From: Desulfonatronum sp.
Lineage (GTDB): Bacteria > Desulfobacterota > Desulfovibrionia > Desulfovibrionales > Desulfonatronaceae
DNA: 64,000 nucleotides
NCBI GenBank assembly: GCA_011049455.1
Contig: DSBL01000119.1
Location: 1-64,000 of the forward strand
Reading direction: 5' to 3'
Part shown: piece after piece, positions 40,427 through 49,674 of the stretch
Numbering within the stretch: position 1 is the stretch's first letter
How the letters are laid out: each line of letters opens with the position of its first letter
Notes under the pieces: generated by a model
Databases searched by the model: none
What the model was told of the DNA's origin: nothing
What the model saw: only the letters and a program-made list of their open reading frames with translations
Position numbers and translations under genes: made by a program

Positions 40427-40969
40427 ATGGAACTGCACGGAACGACCATCCTGGCCGTACGCGATGCCGGGGGGGTGGCCATTGCCGGAGACGGCCAGGT
40501 AACCATGGGGCAGAACGTGGCTCTGAAGCACAATGCCCGCAAGGTCCGGCGGATCTACAAGGATAGGGTTTTGGTGGGGTTTGCCGGGGCCACGGCGGAT
40601 GCCATGACCCTTTTTGAGCGCTTCGAGGCAAAGCTGGAGGAGTACGGCGGCAATCTGGTCCGGGCCAGCGTGGAGATGGCCAAGGAATGGCGGCTGGACA
40701 AATACCTGCGCAGGCTTGAGGCCATGCTTCTCGTGGCGGACAGCACCTCCATCCTCCTGCTTAGCGGCACCGGCGACGTGATTGAGCCGGATGACGGCGT
40801 GGCGGCCATTGGATCAGGGGGAAGCTATGCCCTGGCCGCAGCCCGGGCCCTGGTCCGGAATACGGATCTGGATTGCAGGGAAATTGTGCGCAAGGCCATG
40901 GCCATTGCCGCGGAAATATGTGTTTTCACCAATGAGAACATTACGTTAGAAGCATTGGACAAGGCCTGA
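40427..40969 (+). CDS. hslV: ATP-dependent protease subunit HslV
   Basis: [59 protein letters not shown]. Confidence 0.96.
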   Translation: MELHGTTILAVRDAGGVAIAGDGQVTMGQNVALKHNARKVRRIYKDRVLVGFAGATADAMTLFERFEAKLEEYGGNLVRASVEMAKEWRLDKYLRRLEAMLLVADSTSILLLSGTGDVIEPDDGVAAIGSGGSYALAAARALVRNTDLDCREIVRKAMAIAAEICVFTNENITLEALDKA

Positions 40970-41002
40970 GCATCAATGCATTGCGCATTCAAAGAAGCAA
41001 TA

Positions 41003-41157
41003 TTTGCAAGCTGATGATGCACAACGTCGAAATCAATGCGCATGCGGGTGACAGGACGTTCCCTTGATGATCGTCATATCGTAAAGGAGTCAACGGAAAA
41101 CCGCTTTTTTTCGGTGGCCCAAACGTCGAAAGTGCTGGACGGATTTTCGACGTCATG
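41003..41157. repeat. dispersed structured repeat, copy A (hslV-hslU spacer)
   Basis: aligns with copy B over about 155 bp: tGCAA..GAcGATCGT, CAACGGAAAACCGC, AAACGTCGA...GGACGGATTTTCGACGTCATG. Confidence 0.85.
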
Positions 41158-41327
41158 CCTACGAACAGGGCGCCGTTGCTGCCGTAACGTGATTGCGCAT
41201 GGTTTCTTCCGCGTTCACCGGCATTTGGTCTTGGGATTGCGACCTGTACCGAGCACAAAGCCTCTTGCGACGTGAAAGCATGTTTTGAACAACCGACGAG
41301 GAAATCGCACAAGGAGATAGGCGTTTT

Positions 41328-42692
41328 ATGAGTTACCTTACCCCCAGGGAAATCGTTTCGGAGCTGGACCGTTACATCATCGGTCAGAAGGACGCCAAGC
41401 GAATGGTGGCCATTGCCCTGCGCAACCGCTGGCGTAGACAGCAATTGACTCCGGAACTGCGGGACGAGATCGCGCCCAAGAACATTATCATGATCGGTCC
41501 GACCGGCGTGGGCAAGACCGAGATCGCCCGCCGCTTGGCCAGGCTGGCCAATGCGCCGTTTATCAAGGTCGAGGCCACCAAATACACGGAAGTCGGCTAC
41601 GTGGGCCGGGACGTGGAGTCCATGATCCGCGATTTGATGGAAATCGGCGTGGGCATGGTGCGCAAGGAGGAAACCGAGAAGGTCCGAGTCAAGGCCGAGA
41701 AACTGGCTGAGGATCGCCTGCTTGATTTGCTTCTGCCCAAGCCCACGGCTCCTGCGACGGCGCCGGCCGTTTCGACCAACGAGGGCCAGTCTTTCGTCGC
41801 CTCGGAGTGCGCTCAGGATTCCACCAGGGAAAAGTTGCGCAAGATGTGGCGCGAAGGCAAGCTGGACGAGCGAATGGTGGAGGTGGAGGTAAAGGCCGCG
41901 GGACCTCAGGTGGAAATCATGGCCATGCCCGGCCTGGAGGATATGGAAATGCAGTTTCGCGACATGTTCAGCCGGGTTTTTCCGCAGCGCCGCAAACAGC
42001 GCCGGGTCAAGGTCAAGGATGCCTATGAGCTGCTGATCCAGGAGGAAAGCGAGCGGCTCATCGACATGGACAAGGTCATGGAGGCGGCTCGGGAGCGGGT
42101 GGAACAGGGCGGCATCGTCTTTCTGGACGAGATCGACAAGGTCTGCAGCAACCGCGAAGGAGGCAAGGCCGACGTATCCCGCGAAGGTGTGCAGCGCGAT
42201 CTCTTGCCCGTGGTGGAAGGCAGTTCCGTGAACACGAAATATGGGATGGTCCACACGGACCATATTTTGTTTATTGCTGCGGGCGCGTTTCACATGTCCA
42301 AACCATCGGACCTGATCCCGGAACTCCAGGGCCGTTTTCCCTTGCGTGTGGAGTTGTCCGCATTGACCAAGAAGGATTTCCTGCGCATCCTGACCGAGCC
42401 GGAGAACGCCTTGACCAAGCAGTATATTGCGCTTCTGGGAACCGAGGGCGTTGACCTGGAGTTCGCTCCGGATTCCCTGGAGGAAGTGGCCGATTTTGCC
42501 CAGCAGATCAACGACGACACCGAGAATATCGGCGCACGCCGGTTGTACACCATTCTGGAAAAGATTCTGTCCGATCTTTCTTTTGAAGCTTCAGAGCGCG
42601 CCGGGGATCATGTCCTGGTGGATGGAAAATATGTGCGCGAAAAACTTTTGGATATCCAGCAGCGCAGGGATCTGTCCAGGTATATCTTGTAG
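41328..42692 (+). CDS. hslU: ATP-dependent protease ATPase subunit HslU
   Basis: [67 protein letters not shown]. Confidence 0.97.
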   Translation: MSYLTPREIVSELDRYIIGQKDAKRMVAIALRNRWRRQQLTPELRDEIAPKNIIMIGPTGVGKTEIARRLARLANAPFIKVEATKYTEVGYVGRDVESMIRDLMEIGVGMVRKEETEKVRVKAEKLAEDRLLDLLLPKPTAPATAPAVSTNEGQSFVASECAQDSTREKLRKMWREGKLDERMVEVEVKAAGPQVEIMAMPGLEDMEMQFRDMFSRVFPQRRKQRRVKVKDAYELLIQEESERLIDMDKVMEAARERVEQGGIVFLDEIDKVCSNREGGKADVSREGVQRDLLPVVEGSSVNTKYGMVHTDHILFIAAGAFHMSKPSDLIPELQGRFPLRVELSALTKKDFLRILTEPENALTKQYIALLGTEGVDLEFAPDSLEEVADFAQQINDDTENIGARRLYTILEKILSDLSFEASERAGDHVLVDGKYVREKLLDIQQRRDLSRYIL

Positions 42693-42831
42693 CGGGGAGT
42701 TGCAGGCGTTCCCATGGCCGCGTCGATTGTCCCGCGCTCCCTCTGGCGATGATGTGCCTGAACCCTGTGTAATCCATGCGACCAATGCGGATGCGGGATT
42801 GTTTCCTGCGCGTGGATTTTTTAAACGGCCT

Positions 42832-42988
42832 CTGCAAAGAGTCGTTATACGCAACGTCGTAAGACTTTGCGGACGCAAGTGACAGGACGTCACCCCGACG
42901 ATCGTGGGATCGTCGAGAGGCCAACGGAAAACCGCGCTTTTCCGTTGGCCGAAACGTCGACAATACAGGACGGATTTTCGACGTCATG
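42832..42988. repeat. dispersed structured repeat, copy B (hslU-argB spacer)
   Basis: three hairpins: CGACGATC-gtgg-GATCGTCG (42896-42915); GGCCAACGGAAAA-ccgcgc-TTTTCCGTTGGCC (42919-42950); ACGTCGA...TCGACGT (42954-42984). Confidence 0.87.
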
Positions 42989-43032
42989 TGTAATAACCTG
43001 CCGACCATTTGTTTTGCTCAAAGGTGAGCCCC

Positions 43033-43911
43033 ATGAAGCACGAACTTGCCAAAGCCAAAATCCTTTTGGAAGCATTACCCTATATCCGTGAGTTTTACGG
43101 GCAGACCGTGGTCATCAAGTACGGCGGCCATGCCATGAAGGACGACCAGCTCAAGCGGGCTTTTGCCCTGAACATCGTCTTGTTGCGGTATATCGGCGTC
43201 AACCCGGTGATCGTGCATGGCGGCGGTCCGCAAATCGGAAAAATGCTCGACCAGCTCGGCATTTCCTGTCAATTCAGGGAAGGACTTCGGGTTACGGATC
43301 AGGCCACCATGGACGTGGTGGAGATGGTCCTGGTGGGCAAGGTGAACAAGGAGATCGTGAATTTGCTCAACCTGCACGGGGGCAAGGCCGTGGGGCTGTC
43401 CGGGAAGGACGGACGGATCATCAACGCCCAGAAGATGGAGATGGTCATCCCGCACAAGGATATGCCGCCGGAAATCATCGACCTGGGCAAGGTGGGCGAG
43501 GTCACGGACATCCGCATCGGCCTGATTCGTACTTTGATAGCCGAGGGCTTTATCCCGGTGATTGCTCCCGTGGGCGTGGACGATCAGGGGGAGACCTACA
43601 ACATCAACGCCGATGCCGTGGCCGGGGCCGTGGCATCGGCCCTGGAAGCCAAGCGCCTGATTCTGCTCACGGATGTGACCGGAGTGCTTGATCCTGACGA
43701 CCGTTTGATATCCTCCATGAACCGGCACAAAGGCGTGGACGCCTTGGAGAAGGGAATGGTGCGCGGCGGCATGATCCCAAAAGTGAAGTGCTGCCTGGAG
43801 GCAGTGGAAGCCGGTGTGGAAAAAGCACATATCGTCGACGGCCGCCTGGAAAATTCCATTCTTCTGGAAATGTTCACCAAGGGCGGGATCGGCACGGAGA
43901 TCATATTTTAG
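43033..43911 (+). CDS. argB: acetylglutamate kinase
   Basis: [35 protein letters not shown]-like [17 protein letters not shown]. Confidence 0.95.
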   Translation: MKHELAKAKILLEALPYIREFYGQTVVIKYGGHAMKDDQLKRAFALNIVLLRYIGVNPVIVHGGGPQIGKMLDQLGISCQFREGLRVTDQATMDVVEMVLVGKVNKEIVNLLNLHGGKAVGLSGKDGRIINAQKMEMVIPHKDMPPEIIDLGKVGEVTDIRIGLIRTLIAEGFIPVIAPVGVDDQGETYNINADAVAGAVASALEAKRLILLTDVTGVLDPDDRLISSMNRHKGVDALEKGMVRGGMIPKVKCCLEAVEAGVEKAHIVDGRLENSILLEMFTKGGIGTEIIF

Positions 43912-43922
43912 ACGATTGTTCC

Positions 43923-44393
43923 ATGCACATGCGCAGAAACGAAAAACAGATCACGGATCTTTTGGAAATCGAGTTGATTATCGCCAAAGCCAATATTTTG
44001 CATCTGGCCATGGTGGATGGAGTTGATCCGTATGTGGTTCCGTTGAATTTCGGCTATGCCAAGGGCGTGTTTTATGTCCACGGTGCGGCTGAGGGCAGGA
44101 AGATCGAAGTCTTGCGTTGCAACAGCCGAGTCTGCTTTGCCTTGCATGCGCCGGCCGAATTGAAGTCCGCCAAGACTCCCTGCGCTTATGGCATGATTTT
44201 CGAGAGCGTCATAGGCTTTGGGCAAGCGGAAATTGTTGTCGACCAAGACGAAAAGTTCAAGGCCTTGCGCGGTATTTTCCGCCAGGCGAACGTGAATCCG
44301 GAACACATCGCGGACTTCAGCGCGGAGCATTTGGCGCAAACCGCGGTATTGCGGATCACGGTCCGGTCCATGACCGGCAAACGCTCCACATGA
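43923..44393 (+). CDS. pyridoxamine 5'-phosphate oxidase-like FMN-binding protein
   Basis: AKANILHLAMVDGVDPYVVPLNFGYAKGVFYVHGAAEGRKIEVLRCNSRVCF. Confidence 0.85.
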   Translation: MHMRRNEKQITDLLEIELIIAKANILHLAMVDGVDPYVVPLNFGYAKGVFYVHGAAEGRKIEVLRCNSRVCFALHAPAELKSAKTPCAYGMIFESVIGFGQAEIVVDQDEKFKALRGIFRQANVNPEHIADFSAEHLAQTAVLRITVRSMTGKRST

Positions 44394-44422
44394 TTCGGAT
44401 CCGGAAGACAAACGGAGGAGAC

Positions 44423-44977
44423 ATGCTTTCTCGTGAACGGGCTTGGGAACTGCTTGCCGGCCAGGGACAGGAGCCGCATATGCTGCATCATGCCCTGGAA
44501 ACCGAGGCGGTGATGCGCGGATTGGCTCGAAGGCTGGGCGAAGATGAGGATTTATGGGGAGTGACCGGCCTGCTTCATGATCTGGACTACCATGAAACCA
44601 AGGAGATTCCGGAAGAACACGCAATGCGTACGGCCGTGATGCTTGCCGGACAAATACCCGAAGAGGCCTTGCAGGCCATCAAGGCGCACAACGGCGAACG
44701 CAATGGGATCATGCCCTCGACCCGTTTTGATTATGCCTTGCGTTGCGCCGAGACGGTCACTGGACTCATATCCGCGGCGGCTATGGTCAGACCGACCAAG
44801 TTGGAAGGACTGGGAGCCAAAAGCTTGAAGAAGAAAATGAAGGACAAGGCTTTTGCCGCGGCGGTGAACCGGGAGATTATCAAGGAGTGCCATCAGCTGG
44901 GTCTGGATTTGGACGACTTTTTGGAGGGTGCCGTGGCTTCCATTTCCAGCGTTGCCGATCAGGTCGGCTTGCAGTAG
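44423..44977 (+). CDS. HD-domain (HDIG-like) hydrolase
   Basis: MLHHALETEAVMRGLARRLGEDEDLWGVTGLLHDLDYHET. Confidence 0.87.
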   Translation: MLSRERAWELLAGQGQEPHMLHHALETEAVMRGLARRLGEDEDLWGVTGLLHDLDYHETKEIPEEHAMRTAVMLAGQIPEEALQAIKAHNGERNGIMPSTRFDYALRCAETVTGLISAAAMVRPTKLEGLGAKSLKKKMKDKAFAAAVNREIIKECHQLGLDLDDFLEGAVASISSVADQVGLQ

Positions 44978-44990
44978 CCGGTGCATCGGC

Positions 44991-45323
44991 ATGGCTGATT
45001 GTCCCTCCATGCTCCTGGCCCTGCGCAGCCTGGAGGACGTGTACGTACGGGGCAAAACCGTGCATCTGGTGGGCGACGGCCACCGGTTTTACGGCAACAT
45101 TGAATGCGAGAGCGCTGTTGCTGTGCAGGTGGGGAAGGTGCTCGAGACGGCGGGAGTATTGCGAGACGACCCGGAATGGGAACTGCGACTGGTAATTTTC
45201 GCCGACACGGACATGGGCCGCAACGGGCGGGAATGCATACACCTGCGCTTCAGGGACAGAAGCCAAGCCGAGTCGGTCCGCGAAGCCTTTGCGCAGGTGG
45301 CTGCGCTGGCACAAAAAAAATGA
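44991..45323 (+). CDS. hypothetical protein, 110 aa
   Basis: intact ORF co-directional with HD gene; no motif recognised. Confidence 0.55.
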   Translation: MADCPSMLLALRSLEDVYVRGKTVHLVGDGHRFYGNIECESAVAVQVGKVLETAGVLRDDPEWELRLVIFADTDMGRNGRECIHLRFRDRSQAESVREAFAQVAALAQKK

Positions 45324-45410
45324 TCCGGTCTCGTGGTGACTCTGAAACGCTCCGTTTTCCGCCTGTTTTTCCGTGGCGGAGATGGTTTCCATCCAGGCCT
45401 TGTGCCTTCT

Positions 45411-45926
45411 TCAGAGCATCTTCTTGGCCGCGTCCAGGGCCATTTCGTAGTTCGGCTCCTGGCCTACTTCCCTGACCAGCTCCATGTAGCGCACGACCCG
45501 TTGCGGCGAGATCACGAACACAGCCCTGGCCAGCAGGCGTGTTTCCTTGATGAGCACCCCGTACTGGGTGCCGAAGGAAGCGTCTTTATGGTCCGAGAGG
45601 GTGGTCACGTTGGTCACTCCGGCCGCGGCGCACCATCTTTTTTGTGCAAAGGGCAGGTCCATGCTGATCACCAGGATCTGGATGTCCTGGCCTAATTTGG
45701 CGGCTTCCTGGTTGAAGCGCCGGGCCTCCAAGTCGCAGACCGGGGTATCCAGGGAGGGAACCGAAGTGATGATCGCTATTTTGTCGTTGATGGAGGAAAA
45801 GCTGAAGGGCTTCATGTCATTGTCCATTACATGAAAATCCGGTGCGGTATCCCCTTCCTGGATGCTGTTTCCGATAAGCGTTACAGGTTGTCCTTTCAAG
45901 GTAATCAATCCGAAGCGTTCTTTCAT
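45411..45926 (-). CDS. tpx: thiol peroxidase
   Basis: MKERFGLITLKGQPVTLIGNSIQEGDTAPDFHV; SVPSLDTPVCDLEARRFN. Confidence 0.95.
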   Translation of the reverse strand: MKERFGLITLKGQPVTLIGNSIQEGDTAPDFHVMDNDMKPFSFSSINDKIAIITSVPSLDTPVCDLEARRFNQEAAKLGQDIQILVISMDLPFAQKRWCAAAGVTNVTTLSDHKDASFGTQYGVLIKETRLLARAVFVISPQRVVRYMELVREVGQEPNYEMALDAAKKML

Positions 45927-45997
45927 TATTGTGCTCCTTGTTGTCTGCGTGCCGTGATCCTTGGCGTCGAAACGCGAGGACCGGCAAGAAAATGACA

Positions 45998-46265
45998 TTA
46001 TGCATTCATGCAATGCCGAACGGACGGGTACGCCCGCATCACGTCAAGCCAGGGAAGAAGAACGACCTCCATACCCTGGTGGGCTCCCGGCAGGAGCCCG
46101 ATGATCATGTCCCTGCCGGTGGAATCGCCGCCAGCCATGACGCATTGGAAGAGACCTTTCACCAGACTGTGTTCATTTTGCCACCAGATGGATCACACTG
46201 GGAAAGGCGTCCTGGACCTGGCAGCTTCGGCCAAGCGTGGCGATGGCCTGGGCCTTGTCGGACAT
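45998..46265 (-). pseudogene. C-terminal remnant of an ADP-ribosylglycohydrolase-family gene (frameshifted)
   Basis: frame 1 MSDKAQAIATLGRSCQVQDAFPSVIHLVAK*; next frame NEHSLVKGLFQCVMAGGDSTGRDMIIGLLPGAHQGMEVVLLPWLDVMRA. Confidence 0.7.
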
Positions 46266-46450
46266 CAAAGTCTCCTGTCGCCCAGGCGGCGACATTGTGG
46301 AAGGTGCATGGTTGCGAGAAACCTAACCAGTATTTATGAAGATTTCAATGCGCAGCCGATTTTTTGCGGCCATGGCTCGACAAACTGAATTGACGGAATT
46401 GGCCGGCGGATTCCCGGGCGCGGACACGCCGTCTTGAAGGGACTTGCTCA

Positions 46451-47116
46451 ATGCCTCGACTTACCACGGAGTTGCTGCTGGAAATGTATCAGGCCATGCT
46501 TGATTTTTTGGGTCCCAGTGGTTGGTGGCCGGCGCAAAGCCCCTTTGAGATGGCGGTGGGTGCGATTCTCACCCAGAATACCAACTGGCAAAACGTGGAA
46601 AAAGCCATTGCCAATTTGCGCGACCATGACCTTTTGGAGCCCAGGCGGCTGGATGCCGTTGCTCCCGAGGAATTGGAGCGGCTCATCCAGCCCTCGGGTT
46701 TTTACCGGCAAAAAGCGCGCAACCTGCAAGCCTTTCTGGATTTCCTGCGCGAAGCAGATGCTTATGATCTCGCCGTCCTGGCTGGCTGGGAAACGGGGAT
46801 ATTACGCAACCGCCTGCTGGCCGTCAGGGGCATCGGTCCGGAAACAGCGGACAGCATACTGCTCTATGCCCTGGGCAGGCCGGTTTTTGTGGTGGATGCC
46901 TACACGGCCAGAATCTGTCAGCGGCACGGGCTGCTTCCCGAGGATGCCGGCTACGATGAGCTGCAGGCTTTGTTTGCCGGACGCTTGCCCGAAAACGCCG
47001 CCTTGTATAACGAATATCACGCTCTTCTGGTGCGGGTGGGCAAGGGCTGGTGCCGCAAAAAAGCGCCCGAGTGTCACAGTTGTCCATTGCGTGAATTTTC
47101 TCCAAGCCGTGCATGA
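46451..47116 (+). CDS. endonuclease III-like HhH-GPD DNA glycosylase
   Basis: VGAILTQNTNWQNVEKAI; RGIGPETADSILLYALGRPVFVVDAYTARI; C-terminal C-x6-C-x2-C motif. Confidence 0.92.
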   Translation: MPRLTTELLLEMYQAMLDFLGPSGWWPAQSPFEMAVGAILTQNTNWQNVEKAIANLRDHDLLEPRRLDAVAPEELERLIQPSGFYRQKARNLQAFLDFLREADAYDLAVLAGWETGILRNRLLAVRGIGPETADSILLYALGRPVFVVDAYTARICQRHGLLPEDAGYDELQALFAGRLPENAALYNEYHALLVRVGKGWCRKKAPECHSCPLREFSPSRA

Positions 47117-48294
47117 CCATGAATGAATCGCCACGCAACACCCTCGCGCTTCGAACCCTTGCCCTGTTTTGCCGAGTCGAGCCGCGGACCATTTTTTTTC
47201 TGTCCTGTTTTGCCGTCCTCGCATTGATAATGTCCTGCCTGGACGCTTTGGCTCAGACAGGAGCAGAGGACATCGGACGGACCATTGAACAGAAGCAGAC
47301 AGAAATGCAAACCCATGAGCGGCTTTTGCGCGGGTTATCCCAACAGGAACGGCAGCTGTTTGGTGATATGCAGCAGGTGGAGGAGCGAATCAGAAAGACC
47401 GAGCGCGAGGTGGTCGGCCTGGAAAAAGAGCTTGCAACGCTACGGCAAACCGAAAAGAGCATCCAGGAGGAGTACCGGCAGCTGGATCAGGCTCGTTCGC
47501 AGACCGCAGAGGAGCTTCGGAAATTGCTGGTCGCCTTGTGGCCTGTGCATTTGCGGGGATTGGAACATAATGTGCAAAATCTGGGCGCCTGGGATGAGGC
47601 GGACAGACAGTTTGCCTGGCTTGGCCGGGTGTACGGGATGGTGCGAGAGCGGATGGTCATGCTTCAGATCCAGGGACGGGAGTTGGCGCTGGCCCAAGTT
47701 CGAGCCGAGGATGCCAAGAAGCGGATTGCGGATCAGATGGACCGGGTCAATGCGGCCAAGGATGATTTGCTGGCCCAGAAACTTGGCTTTTTGCATCGCG
47801 TCCAGGAGGTGAGGGCGCAAAAAATTTCAGCCGAGGAACAGCTCAAGGATATTTTGCAAACCATTACGGAGTTGAATTATCAGCTCAAACTGTTGACCAC
47901 GAAAAAGTTTACGGACTTCAAGGGGCAGATGCCCTGGCCCGGACACGGAAATGTAGTGGAGGGATACCGTCCAAAAGCCGAACCTCCTCACCGGGGAGTC
48001 AGCATGGCCATGGCGGAGAATGCTTTTGTACACGCGATTTCCTGGGGCAAGGTAGTCCACAGCGATACGCTCAGAGGGTATGGCCATGTGGTGATCATTT
48101 TTCATGGCGAGGACTACTACAGCCTGTATGCCTTTTTGAGCAACGTCCAGGTGCGCGTGGGGCAGGAGGTGGAAAAGGATGAACGGATCGGAGCTGCCGG
48201 GTATTACCCCAAAGTGAATGGCCCAGGGCTGTACTTTGAATTGCGTTTTCACCAGAATCCCGTTAATCCCAATTCTTGGCTGGTTGCCAAATAA
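47113..48294 (+). CDS. murein hydrolase activator EnvC-like M23 peptidase
   Basis: coiled coil plus C-terminal LytM-like domain (AISWGKVVHSDTLRGYGHVVIIFHGEDYYSLYAFLSNVQVRVGQEVEKDERIGAAG...YFELRFHQNPVNPNSWL). Confidence 0.9.
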   Translation: MTMNESPRNTLALRTLALFCRVEPRTIFFLSCFAVLALIMSCLDALAQTGAEDIGRTIEQKQTEMQTHERLLRGLSQQERQLFGDMQQVEERIRKTEREVVGLEKELATLRQTEKSIQEEYRQLDQARSQTAEELRKLLVALWPVHLRGLEHNVQNLGAWDEADRQFAWLGRVYGMVRERMVMLQIQGRELALAQVRAEDAKKRIADQMDRVNAAKDDLLAQKLGFLHRVQEVRAQKISAEEQLKDILQTITELNYQLKLLTTKKFTDFKGQMPWPGHGNVVEGYRPKAEPPHRGVSMAMAENAFVHAISWGKVVHSDTLRGYGHVVIIFHGEDYYSLYAFLSNVQVRVGQEVEKDERIGAAGYYPKVNGPGLYFELRFHQNPVNPNSWLVAK

Positions 48295-48359
48295 GATGTT
48301 TTTATGATCGGGCGGTGTTTTTTTAACGTCATGTATCCACTGGCATAGTTAATATTTTC

Positions 48360-49652
48360 GTGATGCTTTCGGAGGTTGTTATGCGCGTTGTCCACTGGGT
48401 CGGTACCATCATGTTGCTCTTTTTTCTGGCCGTCATGTTCGGTCAAGGCATGGCCACGGACGAGGAGCGGTACTCGCCTTTGAAGCGTTTCAGCCAGGTC
48501 CTGGACCTGGTTGAACGATATTATGTGCAGGACGTTGACAGGGACCAAATGATCCAAGGGGCCATCAATGGAATGCTTCAACAGCTGGATCCGCATTCCA
48601 ACTTCATGACCCAGGAGGCATTCAAGGAGATGCAGGTCGATACCGCGGGGGAATTTACCGGTATCGGTATTGAAATCAGCGTAGTGGACGGCAAGCTTAC
48701 GGTGGTTTCACCCATCGAGGACACCCCGGCGTTTCGGGAAGGATTGAAATCCGGCGATCATATTTTGGAGATCAACGGCCAGTCGACCCAGGATATTTCC
48801 ATCATGGAAGCGGTGAAGATGATCCGCGGCCCGCGTGGTACGTCCGTGGAACTGACCATCATATCGCGGGAGGACACGATGCCTCGCACGGTGTCCATCG
48901 TGCGCGATCTGATCCCGGTGCACACCGTCAAGCTGTTCGAGCTGGAGCCCGGAGTGTTGATGATTCGACTGACCAGTTTCAAGGAAACCACCATGGACGA
49001 TTTACGGGAAGCCTTCAAAAAGAACGGCGACGCGCCTTACAAGGGATTGATCTTGGATTTGCGCAACAATCCCGGAGGACTGCTCAATCAGGCCGTGGCC
49101 GTGGCCGATGCTTTTTTAACCGAAGGGCGCATTGTGTATACAGAGGGCAAAGCTTCCCAGTCCGAGATGAATTTTGAGGCTTCCAGGGCGGCCCTGGACA
49201 ATGATACGCCCATGGTCATCTTGATCAACGCCGGGTCCGCCTCGGCATCGGAGATCGTGGCCGGCGCTCTGCAGGATCACAACCGGGCGTTGATTCTAGG
49301 TGAACGGACATTCGGCAAGGGGTCGGTCCAGACCATTATCCCCCTTTCCGACGGATCGGGGATCAAGTTGACCACTGCTCTTTACTTTACTCCCAACGGC
49401 CGGTCCATTCAGGCCAAGGGCATTGATCCGGACATCCTGGTGCCTTTTGTCCCGCCGAGCAATGACAAGGATTCACGGATGCAGATCATTCGGGAAGGCG
49501 ATCTGACCCGGCATTTGGAGATAGGCCAGGAGCAACTGCAGATCCCGGTTCTTCCCAAAACCCAAGTGCAGGAAATGCTGGAACGGGACAATCAGTTGCG
49601 CATGGCCCTGGAAATGGTCAAGGCCATGCCCAGGCTGAAGGCCTTGCGTTGA
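48360..49652 (+). CDS. ctpA: S41-family C-terminal processing peptidase
   Basis: PDZ domain; LILDLRNNPGGLLNQAVAVAD; INAGSASASEIVAGALQDHNRA; FGKGSVQTI. Confidence 0.95.
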   Translation: MMLSEVVMRVVHWVGTIMLLFFLAVMFGQGMATDEERYSPLKRFSQVLDLVERYYVQDVDRDQMIQGAINGMLQQLDPHSNFMTQEAFKEMQVDTAGEFTGIGIEISVVDGKLTVVSPIEDTPAFREGLKSGDHILEINGQSTQDISIMEAVKMIRGPRGTSVELTIISREDTMPRTVSIVRDLIPVHTVKLFELEPGVLMIRLTSFKETTMDDLREAFKKNGDAPYKGLILDLRNNPGGLLNQAVAVADAFLTEGRIVYTEGKASQSEMNFEASRAALDNDTPMVILINAGSASASEIVAGALQDHNRALILGERTFGKGSVQTIIPLSDGSGIKLTTALYFTPNGRSIQAKGIDPDILVPFVPPSNDKDSRMQIIREGDLTRHLEIGQEQLQIPVLPKTQVQEMLERDNQLRMALEMVKAMPRLKALR

Positions 49653-49674
49653 CCCGAGTAAGGCCCTTGAGGTC

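Noticed and set aside
40989-42293. 434-aa minus-strand ORF opposite hslU (and 42508..43008 minus), with similar peptides MTSKIRPxLSTFxPxxKxGFPL
   Set aside because: The similar peptides come from the intergenic repeat being translated, not from a conserved protein; most of the longer ORF is antisense of hslU.
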